Below are positions 50,434-61,167 of a stretch of 64,000 nt of DNA, piece by piece (position 1 is the first letter of the stretch; each line of letters begins with the position of its first letter). A program made the position numbers and the translations under genes. The notes beneath the pieces were generated by a model. The model saw nothing but the letters and a program-made list of their open reading frames with translations. It made no database searches and was not told the DNA's origin. Origin of the DNA: an uncultured Roseovarius sp. Its GTDB lineage: Bacteria > Pseudomonadota > Alphaproteobacteria > Rhodobacterales > Rhodobacteraceae. The stretch lies in the NCBI RefSeq assembly GCF_947489715.1, contig NZ_CANLER010000001.1, positions 1,054,001 to 1,118,000 of the forward strand, read 5' to 3'.

Positions 50434-52848
50434 TCAGTGCGCCGTAGCGCCCGTCCCCTCGCCATCGCCTTTTTTCAGGGCGGCTTCGGCGGCAGCAGCC
50501 TCTTCGGCGGCCTCGTCCCAATCCACCGGTTCAGGCGTATCGGTCAGCGCGTATTTCAGAACTTCACGAACATGCTCTACAGGGATGATCTCCAGCCCTT
50601 CCTTCACGTTGTCCGGTATCTCTGCCAGGTCCTTTTCATTCTCTGCCGGGATCAGCACGCGTTTGATCCCGCCGCGCAATGCCGCCAACAGCTTTTCTTT
50701 CAGGCCGCCGATGGGCAATGCATTGCCACGCAATGTAACCTCGCCGGTCATGGCGATATCCTTGCGCACGGGAATACCAGTCAGCACCGACACGATGGAA
50801 GTTACCATCGCAAGCCCTGCGCTTGGCCCATCTTTCGGCGTCGCCCCTTCGGGCACATGCACATGAATGTCCCACTTTTCAAACTTCGGCGGCTTAATCC
50901 CGATGGCCGGTGCAATCGACCGGACATAGCTTGATGCCGCATCAATCGATTCCTTCATCACATCGCCCAGCTTACCGGTGGTCTTCATCCGGCCTTTGCC
51001 CGGCAGGCGCAGCGCCTCGATGTTCAATAGTTCCCCACCGACCGAAGTATATGCCAGCCCGGTCACGACACCGACCTGATCTGCCTCTTCCGCCAGACCA
51101 AATTTGTGCTTTCTGACACCTAGGAAGTCATTGAGATTTTCAGATGTCACCTTGATGGCCTCGGCCTCTTTCTTGATAATCTTGGTGACAGATTTACGCG
51201 CCACTTTGGCGATCTCACGCTCAAGGTTCCGCACGCCCGCCTCGCGGGTGTAGTAGCGGATCATATCGGTCAACGCCTCATCGGTCAGCTCGAACTCATT
51301 GGCTTTCAGCCCGTGGTTCTTGATCTGCTTGGCCAGCAGGTGCTGCTTCGCAATCTCGCGCTTCTCGTCCTCAGTGTACCCCGCCAGCGGAATGATCTCC
51401 ATCCGGTCAAGCAGCGGACCCGGCATGTTATACGAGTTCGCCGTGGTCAAGAACATCACGTTACTCAAGTCATATTCGACCTCCATATAGTGGTCGATGA
51501 ACGTGCTGTTCTGTTCCGGGTCCAACACCTCAAGCATCGCCGATGCAGGGTCGCCCCGGAAATCTTGGCCCATCTTGTCGATCTCATCCAACAGGATCAG
51601 CGGGTTGGTTGATTTCGCCTTTTTGAGCGCTTGAATGATCTTACCTGGCATGGAGCCAATATAAGTCCTGCGATGTCCGCGAATTTCGCTTTCGTCGCGC
51701 ACGCCACCCAGAGAGATGCGAATGAATTCACGCCCCGTAGCCCGGGCTACGGATTTACCAAGTGATGTCTTACCCACGCCCGGCGGGCCGACAAGGCACA
51801 TGATCGGCCCTTTGAGCTTCTTCGAGCGTTGTTGCACAGCAAGATATTCGACGATTCGCTCTTTGACCTTTTCAAGGCCATAGTGGTCGGCATCAAGCAC
51901 CTCCTGCGCGCGGTGCAAGTCCTTCTTCACCCGAGATTTGACACCCCATGGGATCGACAGCATCCAGTCAAGGTAATTACGCACCACTGTAGCTTCGGCG
52001 CTCATCGGGCTCATATTCTTGAGTTTCTTCAGCTCGGCGTCGACCTTCTCGCGGGCCTCCTTGCTCAGCTTGGTCTCTGCGATCTTGGCCTCCAGCTCGG
52101 CCACTTCGCCTTCGCCCTCCTCGCCGTCGCCCAACTCCTTCTGAATGGCCTTCATCTGCTCATTCAGATAATATTCCCGCTGGGTGCGCTCCATCTGCGA
52201 CTTCACTCGCGTTTTGATCTTCTTCTCGACCTGAAGAACGCTCATCTCACCCTGCATCAGGCCATAGACTTTCTCCAGCCGCTCGCTGACCGAAAGCGTC
52301 TCCAGCAGTTCCTGCTTCTGACCCACTTCGATGCCCAGGTGACCGGCCACCAGATCAGCCAGCTTGGCCGGCTCATCGGATTCGCTGACCGCCGCCAGTG
52401 CCTCCTCGGGGATATTCTTCTTGACCTTGGCATAGCGCTCGAACTCGTTGGTCACAGTCCTCAACAACGCCTCGATGGTCGTGGCATCGCCCGGCATCTC
52501 GGTCAGATACTCAGCGCGCGCCTCGAAAAACTCTTCATTTTCAAGGTATTCTGTGATCCGCACCCGCGCCACGCCTTCGACAAGCACCTTCACGGTGCCG
52601 TCGGGAAGCTTCAGCAGTTGCAATACATTGGCCAACACACCTGCCTTATAGATACCGGCGGTGTCGGGATCGTCCACACTTGGGTCAATCTGGCTGCTCA
52701 GCAGGATCTGCTTGTCGTCCTGCATCACCTCTTCCAGCGCCCGTACAGATTTCTCACGGCCGACGAAAAGTGGCACAATCATATGGGGAAATACCACGAT
52801 GTCGCGCAGCGGCAGCACCGGATACGAGGCGTTCAATGGGTCTTGCAT
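50434..52848 (-). CDS. lon: ATP-dependent protease La (Lon)
   Basis: 804-residue cytosolic protease that degrades misfolded and regulatory proteins. The N-terminal LON substrate domain begins [20 protein letters not shown]; the AAA+ motor has [15 protein letters not shown] at about 354 and [20 protein letters not shown]; the protease domain carries the Ser in [18 protein letters not shown] and the Lys further on. The chain ends in an alanine/glutamate-rich tail. AGGA before ATG 52848 and the family N-terminus favour that start over the open frame back to 52893. It is downstream of tgt on the same strand, separated by about 510 bases. Confidence 0.96.
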   Translation of the reverse strand: MQDPLNASYPVLPLRDIVVFPHMIVPLFVGREKSVRALEEVMQDDKQILLSSQIDPSVDDPDTAGIYKAGVLANVLQLLKLPDGTVKVLVEGVARVRITEYLENEEFFEARAEYLTEMPGDATTIEALLRTVTNEFERYAKVKKNIPEEALAAVSESDEPAKLADLVAGHLGIEVGQKQELLETLSVSERLEKVYGLMQGEMSVLQVEKKIKTRVKSQMERTQREYYLNEQMKAIQKELGDGEEGEGEVAELEAKIAETKLSKEAREKVDAELKKLKNMSPMSAEATVVRNYLDWMLSIPWGVKSRVKKDLHRAQEVLDADHYGLEKVKERIVEYLAVQQRSKKLKGPIMCLVGPPGVGKTSLGKSVARATGREFIRISLGGVRDESEIRGHRRTYIGSMPGKIIQALKKAKSTNPLILLDEIDKMGQDFRGDPASAMLEVLDPEQNSTFIDHYMEVEYDLSNVMFLTTANSYNMPGPLLDRMEIIPLAGYTEDEKREIAKQHLLAKQIKNHGLKANEFELTDEALTDMIRYYTREAGVRNLEREIAKVARKSVTKIIKKEAEAIKVTSENLNDFLGVRKHKFGLAEEADQVGVVTGLAYTSVGGELLNIEALRLPGKGRMKTTGKLGDVMKESIDAASSYVRSIAPAIGIKPPKFEKWDIHVHVPEGATPKDGPSAGLAMVTSIVSVLTGIPVRKDIAMTGEVTLRGNALPIGGLKEKLLAALRGGIKRVLIPAENEKDLAEIPDNVKEGLEIIPVEHVREVLKYALTDTPEPVDWDEAAEEAAAAEAALKKGDGEGTGATAH

Positions 52849-52926
52849 GCTCGTTTTTCCTGTTCTTGGCAAAAAGGCACCGGCCCCGATCATTCAGCAG
52901 CCCCGACCTTCTCCGTTTCACCAGTC

Positions 52927-52957
52927 TAATCTGGGTCGCACCCGACCTGATTTCAAC
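52927..52957 (-). promoter_or_regulatory. Candidate heat-shock (RpoH) promoter of lon
   Basis: On the minus strand GTTGAAA (52957-52951) is followed after 15 bases by CCCAGATTA (52935-52927), close to the sigma-32 pattern CTTGAAA-n-CCCATnTA. Transcription would start about 70 bases before the lon ATG. The match is imperfect in the -10 element. Confidence 0.4.
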
Positions 52958-53359
52958 CGCGTGGAAAGCACAATGCCTCGCTCACCCAAAAGGGGCAAGC
53001 GGCAAATCCGTTAGAAATGATGTAAATGCGCGTCTCTCAGTCCGCGATCAGGCCAGCGTCGTCGCCGCCAACGTCGCAACGGAAAACCAGCCAACGGCAA
53101 ACATAGCAAATTTTAACATACCAAAACCCCAGATTACTCACACAAACTAAAACCCCTCCCAAAAAAAACCTATGCCGGTTTTCCTGACCTTTTGATAAGA
53201 ATCCCGGCGTGGGAGACCTCTATTTCACACGATTTTGGCCAAAAAACGAAACATTAAGTCGAAAACAATTTGTTTCCGCATTGAAAAGATCGCTGAAACC
53301 AGAATGGGATGGCGGGCGGGGCGACCCGCGCATGCGAGAGCGACGGACCGACATCGCCC
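52958..53359. other. Non-coding stretch between tgt and lon
   Basis: About 400 bases with no gene. It includes an unusually A/C-rich, G-poor part around 53,085-53,170 and a second AT-rich patch at 53,220-53,290. Short open frames here are not convincing. It probably holds lon promoter elements and the end of the tgt transcript; no strong terminator hairpin was seen. Confidence 0.5.
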
Positions 53360-54490
53360 TCAAACCGGCTCGATATCCCCTTCAGCCCGCGCTTGATGAA
53401 ATTCCGCTTCCCAAACGGCAAAATCCCCGTCGGAAATCGCTCGGCGCATCCCGGCCATCAACTCCTGATAATAATGCAGGTTATGCCAGGTTAGAAGCAT
53501 GCCGCTGATCATCTCCTGAGCGCGGAACACATGGTGCAAATAAGCGCGTGAATAGTTCCGGCAGGCGGGACAGGCGCATGCCTCATCCAGCGGTCGCGGG
53601 TCATCCGCGTGGCGCGCATTCTTGATGTTGACCACCCCGTGACGCGTGAAGACCTGCCCCGTACGCCCCGATCGCGACGGCAAGACGCAATCCATCATGT
53701 CCACACCGCGCTTGACCGCGCCCACTATATCGTCGGGCTTGCCCACGCCCATCAGGTAACGAGGCCGGTTTTCGGGCAAGAAGCCCGGCGCATAATCCAA
53801 AACGCCGAACATCGCCTCCTGCCCCTCGCCCACCGCCAACCCTCCGATGGCATATCCGTCAAAGCCTATTTCGCGCAGCGCCACGGCGCTCTCCTCACGC
53901 AGTTCAGGTGTCACCCCACCCTGCATGATACCAAACAGCGCATGGCCGGGCCGATCCCCAAACGCCTCTTTCGACCGCGCCGCCCAGCGCATCGACAACC
54001 GCATGCTCTCCGCCACCGCCTCGTTATTCGCAGGTAGTGCCGGGCATTCATCAAAACACATGACGATATCGCTGCCCAGAAGCCGCTGGATCTCCATCGA
54101 CCGCTCCGGTGTCAGCTCGTGCTTAGATCCGTCAATATGCGATTTGAACGTCACGCCTTCTTCGGTCAGCTTGCGCAGCCCCGCAAGACTCATCACCTGA
54201 AACCCGCCGCTGTCGGTCAGGATCGGTCTTTCCCAGTTCATAAAGCGATGCAATCCACCCAACCGGTCGATCCGCTCGGCCCCGGGGCGCAGCATCAGAT
54301 GATAAGTATTGCCCAGAAGGATGTCCGCCCCGGTCTCGCGCACGCTTTCGGGCATCATTGCCTTGACAGTTGCTGCGGTGCCAACCGGCATGAAGGCAGG
54401 CGTACGGATCTCTCCCCGAGGGGTCGAAATCACACCAGTGCGCGCCACGCCATCTGTCGCCTTCAGCTCAAATTCAAACTTCGCGCTCAT
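53360..54490 (-). CDS. tgt: tRNA-guanine transglycosylase
   Basis: 376-residue enzyme that swaps guanine 34 for preQ1 in tRNAs with GUN anticodons on the way to queuosine. Motifs: [20 protein letters not shown], the active-site aspartate in [42 protein letters not shown], and the zinc site [18 protein letters not shown] (three cysteines and a histidine). The catalytic nucleophile region [32 protein letters not shown] is complete. Divergent from the SPFH gene. No other queuosine gene is in view. Confidence 0.95.
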   Translation of the reverse strand: MSAKFEFELKATDGVARTGVISTPRGEIRTPAFMPVGTAATVKAMMPESVRETGADILLGNTYHLMLRPGAERIDRLGGLHRFMNWERPILTDSGGFQVMSLAGLRKLTEEGVTFKSHIDGSKHELTPERSMEIQRLLGSDIVMCFDECPALPANNEAVAESMRLSMRWAARSKEAFGDRPGHALFGIMQGGVTPELREESAVALREIGFDGYAIGGLAVGEGQEAMFGVLDYAPGFLPENRPRYLMGVGKPDDIVGAVKRGVDMMDCVLPSRSGRTGQVFTRHGVVNIKNARHADDPRPLDEACACPACRNYSRAYLHHVFRAQEMISGMLLTWHNLHYYQELMAGMRRAISDGDFAVWEAEFHQARAEGDIEPV

Positions 54491-54603
54491 TTCGCAAGGA
54501 CCTTATTTGCTTTTGCCCTTCCTTAATCCCAGTTACCATATCTTGTAAAACAGATGATCTGCACCCACATGTATACTATTGCATACAAAAATAAGGAGCA
54601 TAT

Positions 54604-55494
54604 ATGACCGAAGACCAAATCCTGAACCTGCTATCGTCGAACGTACTTTACCTGTTGCTTGCGGCGCTAGTGATCATTGTTATTCTGCGCGCGGTCAAAA
54701 TCGTACCGCAATCCGAACAATTCGTCGTCGAACGCTTTGGCCGCCTGCACGCTGTCCTGAAACCCGGCATCAACATGATCGTACCTTTTCTGGACAACGC
54801 CGCCCACAGAATTTCCATTCTGGAACGCCAGCTGCCCACGGCCACACAGGATGCCATCACCAAGGATAACGTGTTGGTTCAGGTCGATACGTCTGTCTTC
54901 TACCGCATCATTCAGCCAGAAAAGACAGTCTACCGTATCCGCGATGTGGATGCTGCCATCGCAACAACTGTCGCCGGGATCGTCCGGGCCGAGATCGGCA
55001 AAATGGACTTGGATGAGGTTCAATCGAACCGTGCGCAACTGATCGGCACCATCAAAACCTCGGTCGAAGATGCGGTCGACGATTGGGGAATCGAAGTGAC
55101 TCGCGCCGAAATTCTTGACGTGAACCTCGATCAAGCCACGCGAGACGCGATGCTGCAACAACTCAACGCGGAACGCGCCCGCCGTGCCCAGGTGACCGAA
55201 GCCGAAGGCCAGAAACGCGCTGTCGAACTTAACGCCGACGCCGAACTCTACGCCGCTGAGCAGATCGCCAAGGCCCGTCGCGTACAGGCGGATGCCGAAG
55301 CTTACGCCACCAGCGTCGTTGCAGCGGCCATTGCTGAAAACGGGCTTGAAGCCGCGCAATATCAGGTGGCTCTGAAACAGGTTGAGGCCCTTAATGCGCT
55401 GGGCAACAGCCCGTCTGCCTCTACCATCCTTGTGCCTGCCAACGCGCTCGAAGCCTTTGGTAATGCCTTCAACATGCTGAAAGGAAAAGCATGA
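54604..55494 (+). CDS. SPFH/Band 7 (stomatin-like, QmcA type) membrane protein
   Basis: 296 residues. One N-terminal membrane helix (LYLLLAALVIIVILRAVKIV), then the SPFH domain (VPQSEQFVVERFGRLHAVLK, PGINMIVPFLDNAAHRISIL, DNVLVQVDTSVFYRI), the EAEGQKRA-type coiled-coil helix (TEAEGQKRAVELNADAELYA) and a short C-terminus. These proteins form ring or cage oligomers in the membrane and influence membrane domains and proteases. The next gene, overlapping by 4 bases, encodes an NfeD protein, the standard partner. AAGGAG lies just before the ATG. Confidence 0.94.
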   Translation: MTEDQILNLLSSNVLYLLLAALVIIVILRAVKIVPQSEQFVVERFGRLHAVLKPGINMIVPFLDNAAHRISILERQLPTATQDAITKDNVLVQVDTSVFYRIIQPEKTVYRIRDVDAAIATTVAGIVRAEIGKMDLDEVQSNRAQLIGTIKTSVEDAVDDWGIEVTRAEILDVNLDQATRDAMLQQLNAERARRAQVTEAEGQKRAVELNADAELYAAEQIAKARRVQADAEAYATSVVAAAIAENGLEAAQYQVALKQVEALNALGNSPSASTILVPANALEAFGNAFNMLKGKA

Positions 55495-55772
55495 TGGAAG
55501 ATATGGCTCTCTGGTCGCTCTGGTGGGTCTGGCTCGCTGCCGCGCTGATCCTCGCCATACTCGAGGTGCTGGCACCGGGCTTCATCTTCCTGGGCTTCGC
55601 CATCGGCGCCGGCATCGTGGGCCTGATGTTGTTGACCCCTTTCAGCCCCGGCCTGCCCGCTTTACTGGCAGTCTTTGCTGTCCTGTCTCTGGTGGCCTGG
55701 GGGGGCTTGCGCACGGCATTCCGTCGCGACGACGGTGCCGCCCGACGCATCGACCACGACATCAACGACTGA
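55491..55772 (+). CDS. Short NfeD-family membrane protein
   Basis: 93 residues with two or three hydrophobic helices (WSLWWVWLAAALILAILEVL; FIFLGFAIGAGIVGLMLLTP; LPALLAVFAVLSLVAWGGLR). The L-E-V-L-A-P-G-F-I-F-L-G-F pattern is that of short NfeD1b-like proteins, though the C-terminal OB-fold seen in longer members is missing. It starts inside the SPFH stop region (ATGATGG), so the two are co-translated, as usual for SPFH/NfeD pairs. Following it, 55773-56065 holds no recognised gene. Confidence 0.9.
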   Translation: MMEDMALWSLWWVWLAAALILAILEVLAPGFIFLGFAIGAGIVGLMLLTPFSPGLPALLAVFAVLSLVAWGGLRTAFRRDDGAARRIDHDIND

Positions 55773-56065
55773 TACACGCAAAGGCTTGACCGAACCCGTT
55801 GTTTGCCGGTCTGAATGGCGGGCACTCAAAACTGGGGTTCAAAGCCAAGAGCCTGCACCATCCCGTATTGCAGATCATTTCCCCTCGGAGAATACCGCCT
55901 CGAAAGCGCAGACGGCGCCTGCCTCAGAGGCCCAATGCGATACCCTCAATCTTTGATTTTGCATCTACCTATCTGCCAATAACACTTCCAGATGACTGGC
56001 ATATTTGATTTTTAGACAGAGTGCGGGCAAGCTGTGGTTGATTATACCACAAGGCCTTTCTTCGA

Positions 56066-57703
56066 ATGAGCGACCTGCCCGCAGAAATCCAGCGCGTGAA
56101 TGCCCTTACCAGCAATGCGCGCAACACCTGGTTTGCCATGTTGGGCGTGCTCGTCTTTGTTGGCATCACGCTCATGGGGGTCAAGCATGTTGATTTTTAT
56201 GGCGTCAATCGCGCAACCAAATTGCCGCTTGTCGATGTCGCTGTACCAACGCGCTATTTCTTCTACGCCGCCCCAGTTCTGACCGCGGCGATCTACGGCT
56301 ATTTCCACCTATATCTGCTGCGCCTCTGGGACGCCCTTAGCAAGGCAGAGCCGGAACATGACAACCGACCGCTGGGCGATGTCATTTCGCCCTGGCTGGT
56401 AACCGATGCCGCTTTGTTTCAGCGGCGCTGGCTGCGTAGAAAAGAAAAACCCTGCACCACACCGCGCGCCATGGAAACACCTGCCATGCTGCTCAATTTC
56501 CTGCTGGCCTGGCTTTTCGGTCTTATCATTCTGGCGCTGCTCTGGAACCAGTCCCTGACAGCCCGCAGTTTCTTCATGTCCGCGATCGCAAGCCTGTCCT
56601 TTGCAATCTCAAGCGTGGTCGGGCTGGCAAGCTTCGTGATGCTGTTCCGCAGGATGCGCAGCAAGATCGTGCCGTCGCTGCCGCGGGCCTGGTGGGTGAT
56701 GACCCAGGCGATCCTGATCTTTATCTGGTGTGGCATTTTGCTCTATTTCAGCCATCTGCGCACCGAAGGCACGCTTGAAGAGCTTGCCGAAATCGACCTC
56801 TCGGGCAGAGCATTGGTAGAAAAGCCGTCCGACTGGCTGCCCTATGACGTGGCGCAAAAGGACTTCCTCGCCAAATGGTGCGGACGGGAAAAACCGCAGG
56901 ATTGCAAATCGCTCACGCCGGACGAAGCCAGCAGGCTGACAGAAGAATGGCGACTTCGCCGCAAAGCGCAAATCGACACGCTGGCCAAACCGGACGTCAA
57001 CCCGATCTTCCTGGTGCGTTACCGCGGGATGAACGAAGAACAACGCCATATGGCCATCGCGAACAATCTGGACCTGCGCGGTGCCATCCTGCATGACGCC
57101 TTCCTGCCCGGCATGAACCTCGCCGCCGCCGACCTGACCGAAGCACAACTCAGCAACGCCATTCTAGAAGGGGTCGACCTCAGATGGGCGATCCTCGAAG
57201 AGGCCACGCTGTTCCGGGTCGACCTGAAACGCGCCGATCTCAGCGGCGCTAAGTTTTACGACACCACCTTCCACCGCGCCGACCTGCGCGAGGCTGACCT
57301 GGGCCCTGCCTTCATCACCGGCACTCCAAAATCCAGTCTCAAGCTCTTCAAGACCGATCTCCGGGGCAGCGATAACGACAACGGTGCGTTCAGGTTCGTC
57401 ACGTTCAGACAAACCAAATTCGATGCCAGAACCGATTTTCGCAACGCATTCCTGGATGGGTCGGTCATCCGTCCGGCTGCGTTTGACCGGCAGATGGGAT
57501 ACCCCTGCCAATGGTCACGTGACCCGATCACCGTCGACAAGGAGTTTTTCGGTCGCTGGCGCGGATGGGTCCAACAGAAAGGCAGCCCGCACAGGAACCT
57601 CTGGCACGATATCTCTCCGCCCGAATGGCGTGACGTCACCGCCATCCCACCGCCCGAAGGCTGCACCCGCCAAACCGGCCCGATGCAGATCTCAGATGAG
57701 TGA
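56066..57703 (+). CDS. Membrane-anchored pentapeptide-repeat protein (copy 1)
   Basis: 545 residues. The N-terminal half has about four membrane helices ([59 protein letters not shown]; further ones near 180-230). The C-terminal half carries pentapeptide repeats of A(D/N)LxX type, seen as AAADLTEAQLSNAILEGVDL, FRVDLKRADLSGAKFYDTTF and HRADLREADLGPAF, forming a right-handed beta-helix, then a conserved tail with CQWSRDPITVDKEFFGRWRG. It overlaps a paralogous gene by 8 bases. The role is unknown; a cytosol- or periplasm-facing interaction scaffold is a guess. Confidence 0.88.
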   Translation: MSDLPAEIQRVNALTSNARNTWFAMLGVLVFVGITLMGVKHVDFYGVNRATKLPLVDVAVPTRYFFYAAPVLTAAIYGYFHLYLLRLWDALSKAEPEHDNRPLGDVISPWLVTDAALFQRRWLRRKEKPCTTPRAMETPAMLLNFLLAWLFGLIILALLWNQSLTARSFFMSAIASLSFAISSVVGLASFVMLFRRMRSKIVPSLPRAWWVMTQAILIFIWCGILLYFSHLRTEGTLEELAEIDLSGRALVEKPSDWLPYDVAQKDFLAKWCGREKPQDCKSLTPDEASRLTEEWRLRRKAQIDTLAKPDVNPIFLVRYRGMNEEQRHMAIANNLDLRGAILHDAFLPGMNLAAADLTEAQLSNAILEGVDLRWAILEEATLFRVDLKRADLSGAKFYDTTFHRADLREADLGPAFITGTPKSSLKLFKTDLRGSDNDNGAFRFVTFRQTKFDARTDFRNAFLDGSVIRPAAFDRQMGYPCQWSRDPITVDKEFFGRWRGWVQQKGSPHRNLWHDISPPEWRDVTAIPPPEGCTRQTGPMQISDE

Positions 57704-59375
57704 CCTCCCCGACGAAATCGCCCGCATCAACGCGCTGACCACCAACGCCCGCAACACCTGGCTGGTCCTGCTTGGCGTCCTGGTCTTCGTCGGTATCACC
57801 ATGATGGGTGTCGAACACATCGACTTCTACGGCGTCGACCGCGCCACCAAGCTGCCGCTTGTAAGTGTAGATGTCCCCACAAGGCTATTCTTTGTGGCCG
57901 CCCCGATCCTGACAGCCGCGATCTACGGCTATTTTCATCTCTACCTGATCCGTCTCTGGGACGTGCTTGGAGCTGCCGATGCACGTCACAACGGACACCC
58001 GCTTGGGGAGGTCATCACCCCGTGGCTCGTTTCAGACGCCGCTCTGCATTATCGCGCCCGGAAGCGACGAGACTTCTGCGTCACCGCACGCGCGATGGAA
58101 ACTCCTGCCATGCTGCTCAATATCGTGCTCGCATGGCTGTTCGGCCTGCTGATCTTGCTGTTCATGTGGTGGCAATCCATGCCTGCTCGAAACCTGCTCA
58201 TCACCGGCATCGCCGCGCTTAGCCTGCTGGCCTCACTTGGCGTAGGCACCGCCAGTTACATCATGCTCACACGTCGCATGCTGCGAAAACCCGTGGATCC
58301 GCCTGACCTGAACCGCTCGGTCCCCTTTCTGGCGCTGGTGATCACAGCCGCCTGCCTGATCCTGCCGCTCACCGTGCTGCGTATCACCGGCATCTACGAA
58401 AAAAGTCCCTTCGCGTTCTTAAGAATCGCAACACTCTCCATGGTCGACGAAGCCATCGTAGAACGTCCGAAAGACTGGCAACCGTTTGAGTTCGCCCGCA
58501 AACAATACCGCGCCGAATGGTGCGATCGGCAAAACATAAATAAATGTAGCGATCTTGGTGAAAGGCAGAGCGACTTTGCACGCGAATGGCAAAGCCGCCA
58601 CGATACTGTTCTCGAAAGCATGCGCCGCCCGGATTGGCACAAATTCGGTCGAAGTAAACCCAATTTTCGAGAAGCTGATTTAAGAGGAGCCTTCCTCTCA
58701 GGCGCAAACTTCTTTGGTGCGAATATGGAAAGTGTTCAGTTTCGTAAGGCACAGATGGAAGGCGCCGATTTCCGTAATGCGAATTTGAGTAGGGCCAACT
58801 TTCGTAAGGCCAAATTGCAGCGTGCAAATTTCCGTGCGGCGACGATGGATAGAATTGACCTTCGCCATGCGCAGTTGGATGGGGCGAATTTGAGCTACGC
58901 AATACTCAAAGGGGCAAAACTTGAGTACGCGAGAATGGAGGACGCAGTCCTCAACTTTTCCCTTATAACTGGGCAAGACGATGACAAGAGCGATTTTAAA
59001 AAAGTTGAAATAAACGCTGTCACAAACAGTGGAGGCGCGTTGAGAAATATTGACCTCTCACGTGCGATCTTCGGCGCTCAGACTGATTTCAGGAATACAT
59101 TTTTGGATGGCACTGTGAAGCATACCGAAAGGTTCAGAAATCAGATGCAAAACCCGTGTCAATGGATCGAAGATGATTTGAGTGATGTGGAATTCTACGC
59201 CTACTGGCATTGGTGGATAGAAATGAACCCCGGAAAAAACTCTCACAACAATTGGGCAACGATAGCCCCACTAGAATGGCGCAACGTGCCCCTGCCCACC
59301 GAAGAACAACTCGCCAAGTACAACCTTACAGATTGCGAATGGAAAACTGGGCCAATGCCCGGGGCCACTGACTGA
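57696..59375 (+). CDS. Membrane-anchored pentapeptide-repeat protein (copy 2)
   Basis: 559 residues, paralogous to the preceding gene: both begin MSDLP-x-EI-x-R-x-NALT-x-NARNTW and share the same helix plan ([59 protein letters not shown]). The repeat part is longer and more regular ([60 protein letters not shown]). From about 58,530 to the end, codon use is noticeably more AT-rich than in the first half or in copy 1, suggesting that the repeat half had a different history. The ATG at 57696 overlaps the previous stop; the open frame continues further upstream but only inside copy 1. Confidence 0.88.
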   Translation: MSDLPDEIARINALTTNARNTWLVLLGVLVFVGITMMGVEHIDFYGVDRATKLPLVSVDVPTRLFFVAAPILTAAIYGYFHLYLIRLWDVLGAADARHNGHPLGEVITPWLVSDAALHYRARKRRDFCVTARAMETPAMLLNIVLAWLFGLLILLFMWWQSMPARNLLITGIAALSLLASLGVGTASYIMLTRRMLRKPVDPPDLNRSVPFLALVITAACLILPLTVLRITGIYEKSPFAFLRIATLSMVDEAIVERPKDWQPFEFARKQYRAEWCDRQNINKCSDLGERQSDFAREWQSRHDTVLESMRRPDWHKFGRSKPNFREADLRGAFLSGANFFGANMESVQFRKAQMEGADFRNANLSRANFRKAKLQRANFRAATMDRIDLRHAQLDGANLSYAILKGAKLEYARMEDAVLNFSLITGQDDDKSDFKKVEINAVTNSGGALRNIDLSRAIFGAQTDFRNTFLDGTVKHTERFRNQMQNPCQWIEDDLSDVEFYAYWHWWIEMNPGKNSHNNWATIAPLEWRNVPLPTEEQLAKYNLTDCEWKTGPMPGATD

Positions 59376-59452
59376 CAGCCCTTGCACCTTCCACCGCCAC
59401 CCGCGATGATGGCCAAAAAGCGGATCAACACGCATTCCGGAGAGGACATTCA

Positions 59453-60862
59453 ATGAACGACGACACCCCCCAGCCTACGCTGCAATTCGGCTGGGAGGAG
59501 TGGATTGGCCTGCCTGACCTCGGCGTACCAGCCTTGAGGGCCAAGGTGGATACCGGGGCGCGGACCTCGGCGTTGCACGCCTTCGACATCGAAACCTTCG
59601 GCTCGAACGCCAAGCCCAAGGTGCGCTTTACCGTACACCCGATCCCCGGGCGCGATGATCTGGTCATCCCCTGTTCGGCCGAAATCGTCGACCGGCGCGA
59701 GGTGACCTCTTCGAATGGCGACAAGGAGTTGCGCTATGTCATCTCCTCGACCCTTTCCGTCAATGGCCAGAGCTGGCCGATCGAGATTACCCTGACCAAC
59801 CGCGCCAACATGACCTCGCGCATGCTGCTGGGCCGCCGCGCGCTCAAGGATCATATCACCATCGTCGCCACCGATCGTTTCCTGCAGCCCGAGCTTAGCT
59901 ATGACGTCTACCACACCGCCAAGATGCGTCAGGCTGCGCCAAAACGGGCTCTGCGCATCGCCGTGCTCAGCCGCGAGGATAACTACTCCACCCGCCGTCT
60001 TGTCGAAGAGGGTGAAAAACGCGGCCATACGGTTGAGGTGATCAACACCACCCGGTGCTACATGGCGATCAACGCGCTGGCCCCCGAAGTGCATTATGAC
60101 GGCAAGCGCCTGCCCCGGTTCGATGCCGTGATCCCGCGCATCGGTGCCTCGATCACCCCCTACGGCGCCGCGATCATCCGACAGTTCGAAACCATCGGCA
60201 CCTATTGCGTCAATGGCAGCGCCGGGATCACGGCCAGCCGCGACAAACTTTATGCCCATCAGTTGATGGCCCGCGCCAAGATCGGTATGCCCAACACCGC
60301 CTTTGCCGCCTCGCCCCGCGACACCGGCAATATCATTGGGCTGGTGGGCACCGCGCCGCTAATCGTCAAGCTGCTGGAATCGACCCAGGGCAAGGGTGTG
60401 GTGCTTGCCGAAACCAGGAAAGCCGCCGAGTCTGTGATCGACGCCTTCCGCGGGCTCAAGGCCAATTTCCTAGTGCAGGATTTCGTCAAGGAAGCCGCCG
60501 GAGAGGACATTCGCTGCCTGGTGATTGGCGGCAAGGTCGTGGCGTCGATGAAGCGTACCGGGGCCGAGGGCGATTTCCGCTCCAACCTGCATCGCGGCGG
60601 GTCGGCCAAATCGGTGCGCATCTCAAAAACCGAACGAGACACGGCTATCCGCGCCGCCCGTGTCTTTGACCTGAACAAGGCGGGCGTCGACCTGCTGCGA
60701 TCAGAGGCCGGGCCGAAAGTGCTTGAAGTCAATTCGTCACCGGGATTCGAGGGGATTGAGAATTCCACCGGCAAAAACATCGTCGGCGCGCTATACGAGA
60801 TGATCGAAGCCCGTGTCCGGCCAACCCCGATCCGACGCCGGAAATCCACCGCAAAATCCTGA
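59453..60862 (+). CDS. RimB-RimK fusion: retropepsin-like domain plus glutamate ligase
   Basis: 469 residues combining two proteins. Residues 1 to about 150 are a RimB-like (pfam05618, 'ATP-dependent zinc protease') domain with the aspartic-protease-like [14 protein letters not shown] (DTG at 33-35) and [14 protein letters not shown]. From about 165 on is RimK, an ATP-grasp ligase: [60 protein letters not shown] and [14 protein letters not shown]. RimK adds glutamates to ribosomal protein S6 in other bacteria; RimB is its known partner. Here both sit in one chain, which would couple addition and trimming. The substrate of this fusion is not proven. Confidence 0.9.
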   Translation: MNDDTPQPTLQFGWEEWIGLPDLGVPALRAKVDTGARTSALHAFDIETFGSNAKPKVRFTVHPIPGRDDLVIPCSAEIVDRREVTSSNGDKELRYVISSTLSVNGQSWPIEITLTNRANMTSRMLLGRRALKDHITIVATDRFLQPELSYDVYHTAKMRQAAPKRALRIAVLSREDNYSTRRLVEEGEKRGHTVEVINTTRCYMAINALAPEVHYDGKRLPRFDAVIPRIGASITPYGAAIIRQFETIGTYCVNGSAGITASRDKLYAHQLMARAKIGMPNTAFAASPRDTGNIIGLVGTAPLIVKLLESTQGKGVVLAETRKAAESVIDAFRGLKANFLVQDFVKEAAGEDIRCLVIGGKVVASMKRTGAEGDFRSNLHRGGSAKSVRISKTERDTAIRAARVFDLNKAGVDLLRSEAGPKVLEVNSSPGFEGIENSTGKNIVGALYEMIEARVRPTPIRRRKSTAKS

Positions 60863-61167
60863 TCCAAAAAGCATAAATCAGCAGCGCTTTACGGCGGCAG
60901 ACAGCATATCATCTGGAAACCCCGACCGATTTGCCGATCCCCACATCGGAATCGGCGCGACAGGATGTGCTCGAAACCTGCATTAGGAATACCCTAACCA
61001 AAGCTAAGAAAGACCATTCTTTCGCCGAAGCTACTCTTCGTTGTTTCTTCAAGCAGAGGATCGGACGCCGTTCGCCAAGTGTTGGCATACGTCAGATCAA
61101 TCCGCATCCGGCGACGCACAGGCTGCGCCCGATTTCAATTGCAGACGACCATAAAGAGAGGCACGAA
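60863..61167. other. Intergenic region before the flavin monooxygenase
   Basis: About 305 bases. An open frame from 60931 runs into the monooxygenase gene, but its extra residues (rich in R, H and P) do not resemble the family start and no ribosome site supports it. The region likely holds the promoter of the FMO-RidA-DUF1028-ALDH unit; no clear operator was seen. Confidence 0.5.

Noticed and set aside
51829..52929. A 366-codon plus-strand open frame
   Set aside because: It is antisense to lon, with Leu/His-rich low-complexity sequence and no family resemblance.
60931..61167. N-terminal extension of the flavin monooxygenase
   Set aside because: The extra 79 residues precede the FAD loop, are unlike any family member I know, and a good ribosome site supports the ATG at 61168.
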